A stretch of 64,000 bases of DNA, taken from Epiperipatus broadwayi. Its lineage: Eukaryota > Onychophora > Udeonychophora > Euonychophora > Peripatidae. Each line of letters opens with the position of its first letter. Position 1 is the stretch's first letter. Below the pieces are notes generated by a model that saw only the letters and a program-made list of their open reading frames with translations, did not search any database and was not told where the DNA came from. The position numbers were made by a program, and so were the translations under genes. The DNA lies in the NCBI GenBank assembly GCA_028023455.1, contig JAQFVV010006827.1:1-64000 (forward strand), written 5' to 3'. Below are positions 62,171-64,000 of this stretch, piece after piece.

Positions 62171-62541
62171 TATTAGATCTAAAAAACCAACTCAAGCAAA
62201 GCATTTATCTAAAAGATAATTGTTAGAAGAAGATATGAAACTTTTAAACATCTACATGTCTTTAAAGTCAGCTCTCCAACTGAAAAAATCATATGGGCCT
62301 GAACTTAATTCAGATACTCCATATATTAGTAGGCTTAGCTCTTTAATTTAGCTAAAGCCACAACAGCAAAATAATAATAGTAATAACAACAAGTCAGATG
62401 TCACATGACTTATATATAGCTTGCACTTACAAATATGTAAAATTAAGAGCGTGCTAATAGCTCTAAACAAGCTTTTTTTTATTTTATTTATGATAAATGC
62501 TACTACAAGAGAAGGCATTCAAATCATTTTTATCTTGGATT

Positions 62542-62584
62542 GTCCCCATCCCCAGACCGGTTTCGACCTATGGGTCTCTTCAGT
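62542..62584 (-). ncRNA. Hammerhead, family A, cut at the inversion junction
   Basis: Core, stem II, GAAA, stem III and the 3' strand of stem I are as in the intact copies. The 5' strand of stem I is missing because the inversion junction falls right before the CTGAAGA core: the 11 bases next to it (62585-62595) belong to the opposite-strand ribozyme. Confidence 0.85.
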
Positions 62585-62637
62585 CCCAACTCCTCACTGA
62601 AGAGACCCATAGGTCAAAACCGGTCTGGGGATGGGGA
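62584..62637 (+). ncRNA. Hammerhead, family A, plus strand, G12 mutated
   Basis: Identical to the intact copies except that GAAA reads AAAA: position 62616 is A where G is expected. G12 is a catalytic base, so this copy should not cleave. Confidence 0.88.
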
Positions 62638-63009
62638 CAATCCAAGATAAAAATGATTTGAATGCCTTCTCTTGTAGTAGCATTTATCATAAATAAAATT
62701 AAAAAAAGCTTGTTTAGAGCTATTAGCACGCTCTTAATTTTACATATTTGTAAATGCAAGCTATATATAAGTCATGTGACATCTGACTTGTTGTTATTAC
62801 TATTATTATTTTGCTGTTGTGGCTTTAGCTAAATTAAAGAGCTAAGCCTACTAATATATGGAGTATCTGAATTAAGTTCAGGCCCATATGATTTTTTCAG
62901 TTGGAGAGCTGACTTTAAAGACATGTAGATGTCTAAAAGTTTCATATCTTCTTCTAACAATTATCTTTTAGATAAATGCTTTGCTTGAGTTGGTTTTTTA
63001 GATGTAATG

Positions 63010-63063
63010 TCCCAACTCCTCACTGAAGAGACCCATAGGTCGAAACCGGTCTGGGGATGGGGA
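63010..63063 (+). ncRNA. Type I hammerhead ribozyme, family A, intact (outer right)
   Basis: Same sequence as the intact minus-strand copy at 62117-62170. CTGAAGA, GACC/GGTC, GAAA, AC/GU, cleavage C and both parts of stem I are all present. Confidence 0.92.
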
Positions 63064-63117
63064 CAATCCAAGATAAAAATAATTTGAATGCCTTCTCTTG
63101 TAGAAGCATTTATCATA

Positions 63118-63121
<4 letters not shown>

Positions 63122-63173
<52 letters not shown>
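63122..63173. repeat. (TA)n array
   Basis: Directly abuts the right end of the family A composite. Confidence 0.97.
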
Positions 63174-63176
<3 letters not shown>

Positions 63177-64000
63177 GGAAGAGAATAAGTGTTTATTATT
63201 AATAGCAAAAGGTGTTTTGACTTTTCTATAGATCTTGAGGAAATTCACAAGATTCTCCATACATTTTTTGTTATTATAGATATATCTAATTATTTAGCTG
63301 GATAAACTACATACCAGCATAAATCAGCAAGTTGAACAAGCTTACTGGTTTTACATTTGAATTTAATACCAAGAAACTTTATAGTTTATTCTTTTTAGTT
63401 GTCTAATAGTTTCTAACTGCTGTATTAATGTTTTTATAAAAGAATTTTGAATAATATATGTGTCAAAACATACCCTCAATATAGATTTAAAATCATGACA
63501 GATAATAATAAATTGTGCCTATGTTATTCTCAACCTATAAAGTTGTTAATGAAAGCCACAATTGTCAATTAAATGCTAAAAATTATTGGCTTAAGGTTTT
63601 TATTACCATTCAGTAATGATCTTTTATATAGTTATCTATAACTCTAGATCACTTTCAAGTGAAGGAAGATTGCAATAATTGGAAAAAACTTAAGTTAAGA
63701 AAAAGGTGGAAAAATAATTGAATTTAGAAGTGTATATGTAATTTATTATAAAGACCCAAATATTGGAAGAACAAAAGGAATGGTAATGATTACAAAATAA
63801 TAGAATAAATAACATTTTAAAGATTGTTGATATATTATATGGAGGGGCAAAATTAATTATTGAGTTCCATTAAAGTAAGTAACTAAAGAGAAAAATTATC
63901 CAACAAGTTTTCATTCTAATGGAGTAAAAGTTTTTTAATAGAATGATTTTAATCAGACCAAATAAAATTTCAAAATTTAATGTTAGAGATTTAATGCTAA
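63174..64000. other. AT-rich DNA without recognised feature
   Basis: No domain-bearing frame or repeat recognised to the end of the window. Confidence 0.5.

Larger units (their letters stand above)
62014..63120. mobile_element. Retrozyme-like composite (family A): two ~426-bp units inverted against two more
   Basis: Minus-strand hammerheads start 425-426 bp apart (62117 and 62542) and plus-strand hammerheads 426 bp apart (62584 and 63010). The arms (62014-62584 and 62590-63120) are near-identical reverse complements, far less diverged than any other repeat here, so the insertion is young. The unit is non-coding with landmarks TAAGAGCGTGCTAATAGCTC, GAGCTGACTTTAAAGACATG and GCCTTCTCTTGTAGTAGCAT. 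(TA)n lies at both ends. The layout fits animal retrozymes, which are small non-autonomous HHR repeats thought to be moved by PLE machinery, or a PLE pLTR array. No RT is encoded here. A 64-codon open frame at 62025-62219 is chance. Confidence 0.9.

Overview
This is 64 kb of strongly AT-rich, gene-poor eukaryotic DNA, almost certainly from an animal. The evidence is RTE-clade LINE fragments, Penelope-like elements (PLEs) with GIY-YIG endonuclease remnants, piggyBac-type TTAA elements, tRNA-like SINEs, long (TA)n arrays and no bacterial-style operons. The species cannot be fixed from the sequence; an AT-rich invertebrate is the safest statement. I find no host protein-coding gene, rRNA or convincing tRNA gene. 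Every recognisable coding stretch is a decayed transposable-element fragment.

The main observation is repeated hammerhead-ribozyme (HHR) architecture, read by eye and not folded by software. At 62.01-63.12 kb a ~426-bp non-coding unit occurs as a tandem pair on the minus strand joined head-to-head to a tandem pair on the plus strand, with (TA)n on both outer sides. Each unit carries a type I HHR: CTGAAGA core, 4-bp stem II, GAAA, very short stem III, two-part stem I. Two copies are intact, one has a mutated core and one is cut at the junction. An unrelated ~401-bp unit at 23.87-25.19 kb repeats the design, with a remote decayed copy at 1.08-1.50 kb. A third family, with another HHR, forms a mixed-orientation array at 58.43-61.39 kb with outliers at 16.2-16.7 and 40.2-41.5 kb. 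This is the layout of animal retrozymes and of PLE terminal repeats. Two PLE remnants that still encode GIY-YIG segments (6.03-7.11 and 27.48-28.62 kb) have HHR-like sequence just downstream of the coding end, as expected for PLE pLTRs.

Layout: 0-8 kb holds HHR/PLE repeats, palindromes, a piggyBac-type MITE and an RTE tail. 8-16 kb is a GC-richer unclassified block followed by featureless AT-rich DNA. 16-20 kb has the third HHR family, a complete MITE with TTAA duplication and a minus-strand LINE C-terminus. 20-29 kb holds a solo PLE repeat, an RTE C-terminus, the 401-bp HHR array, a SINE and a PLE. 29-43 kb is mostly featureless with minisatellites, a divergent MITE and HHR-family pieces. 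43-51 kb has an RTE copy abutted by a MITE, and a duplicated 1.14-kb repeat ending in a SINE. 51-58 kb is SINE-like sequence and empty DNA. 58-64 kb holds the two best HHR arrays.

No genes work together here. The functional logic is that of retroelements: PLE reverse transcriptase/endonuclease supplied in trans could mobilise the short HHR units, whose RNA would self-cleave to unit length. That last step is inference.
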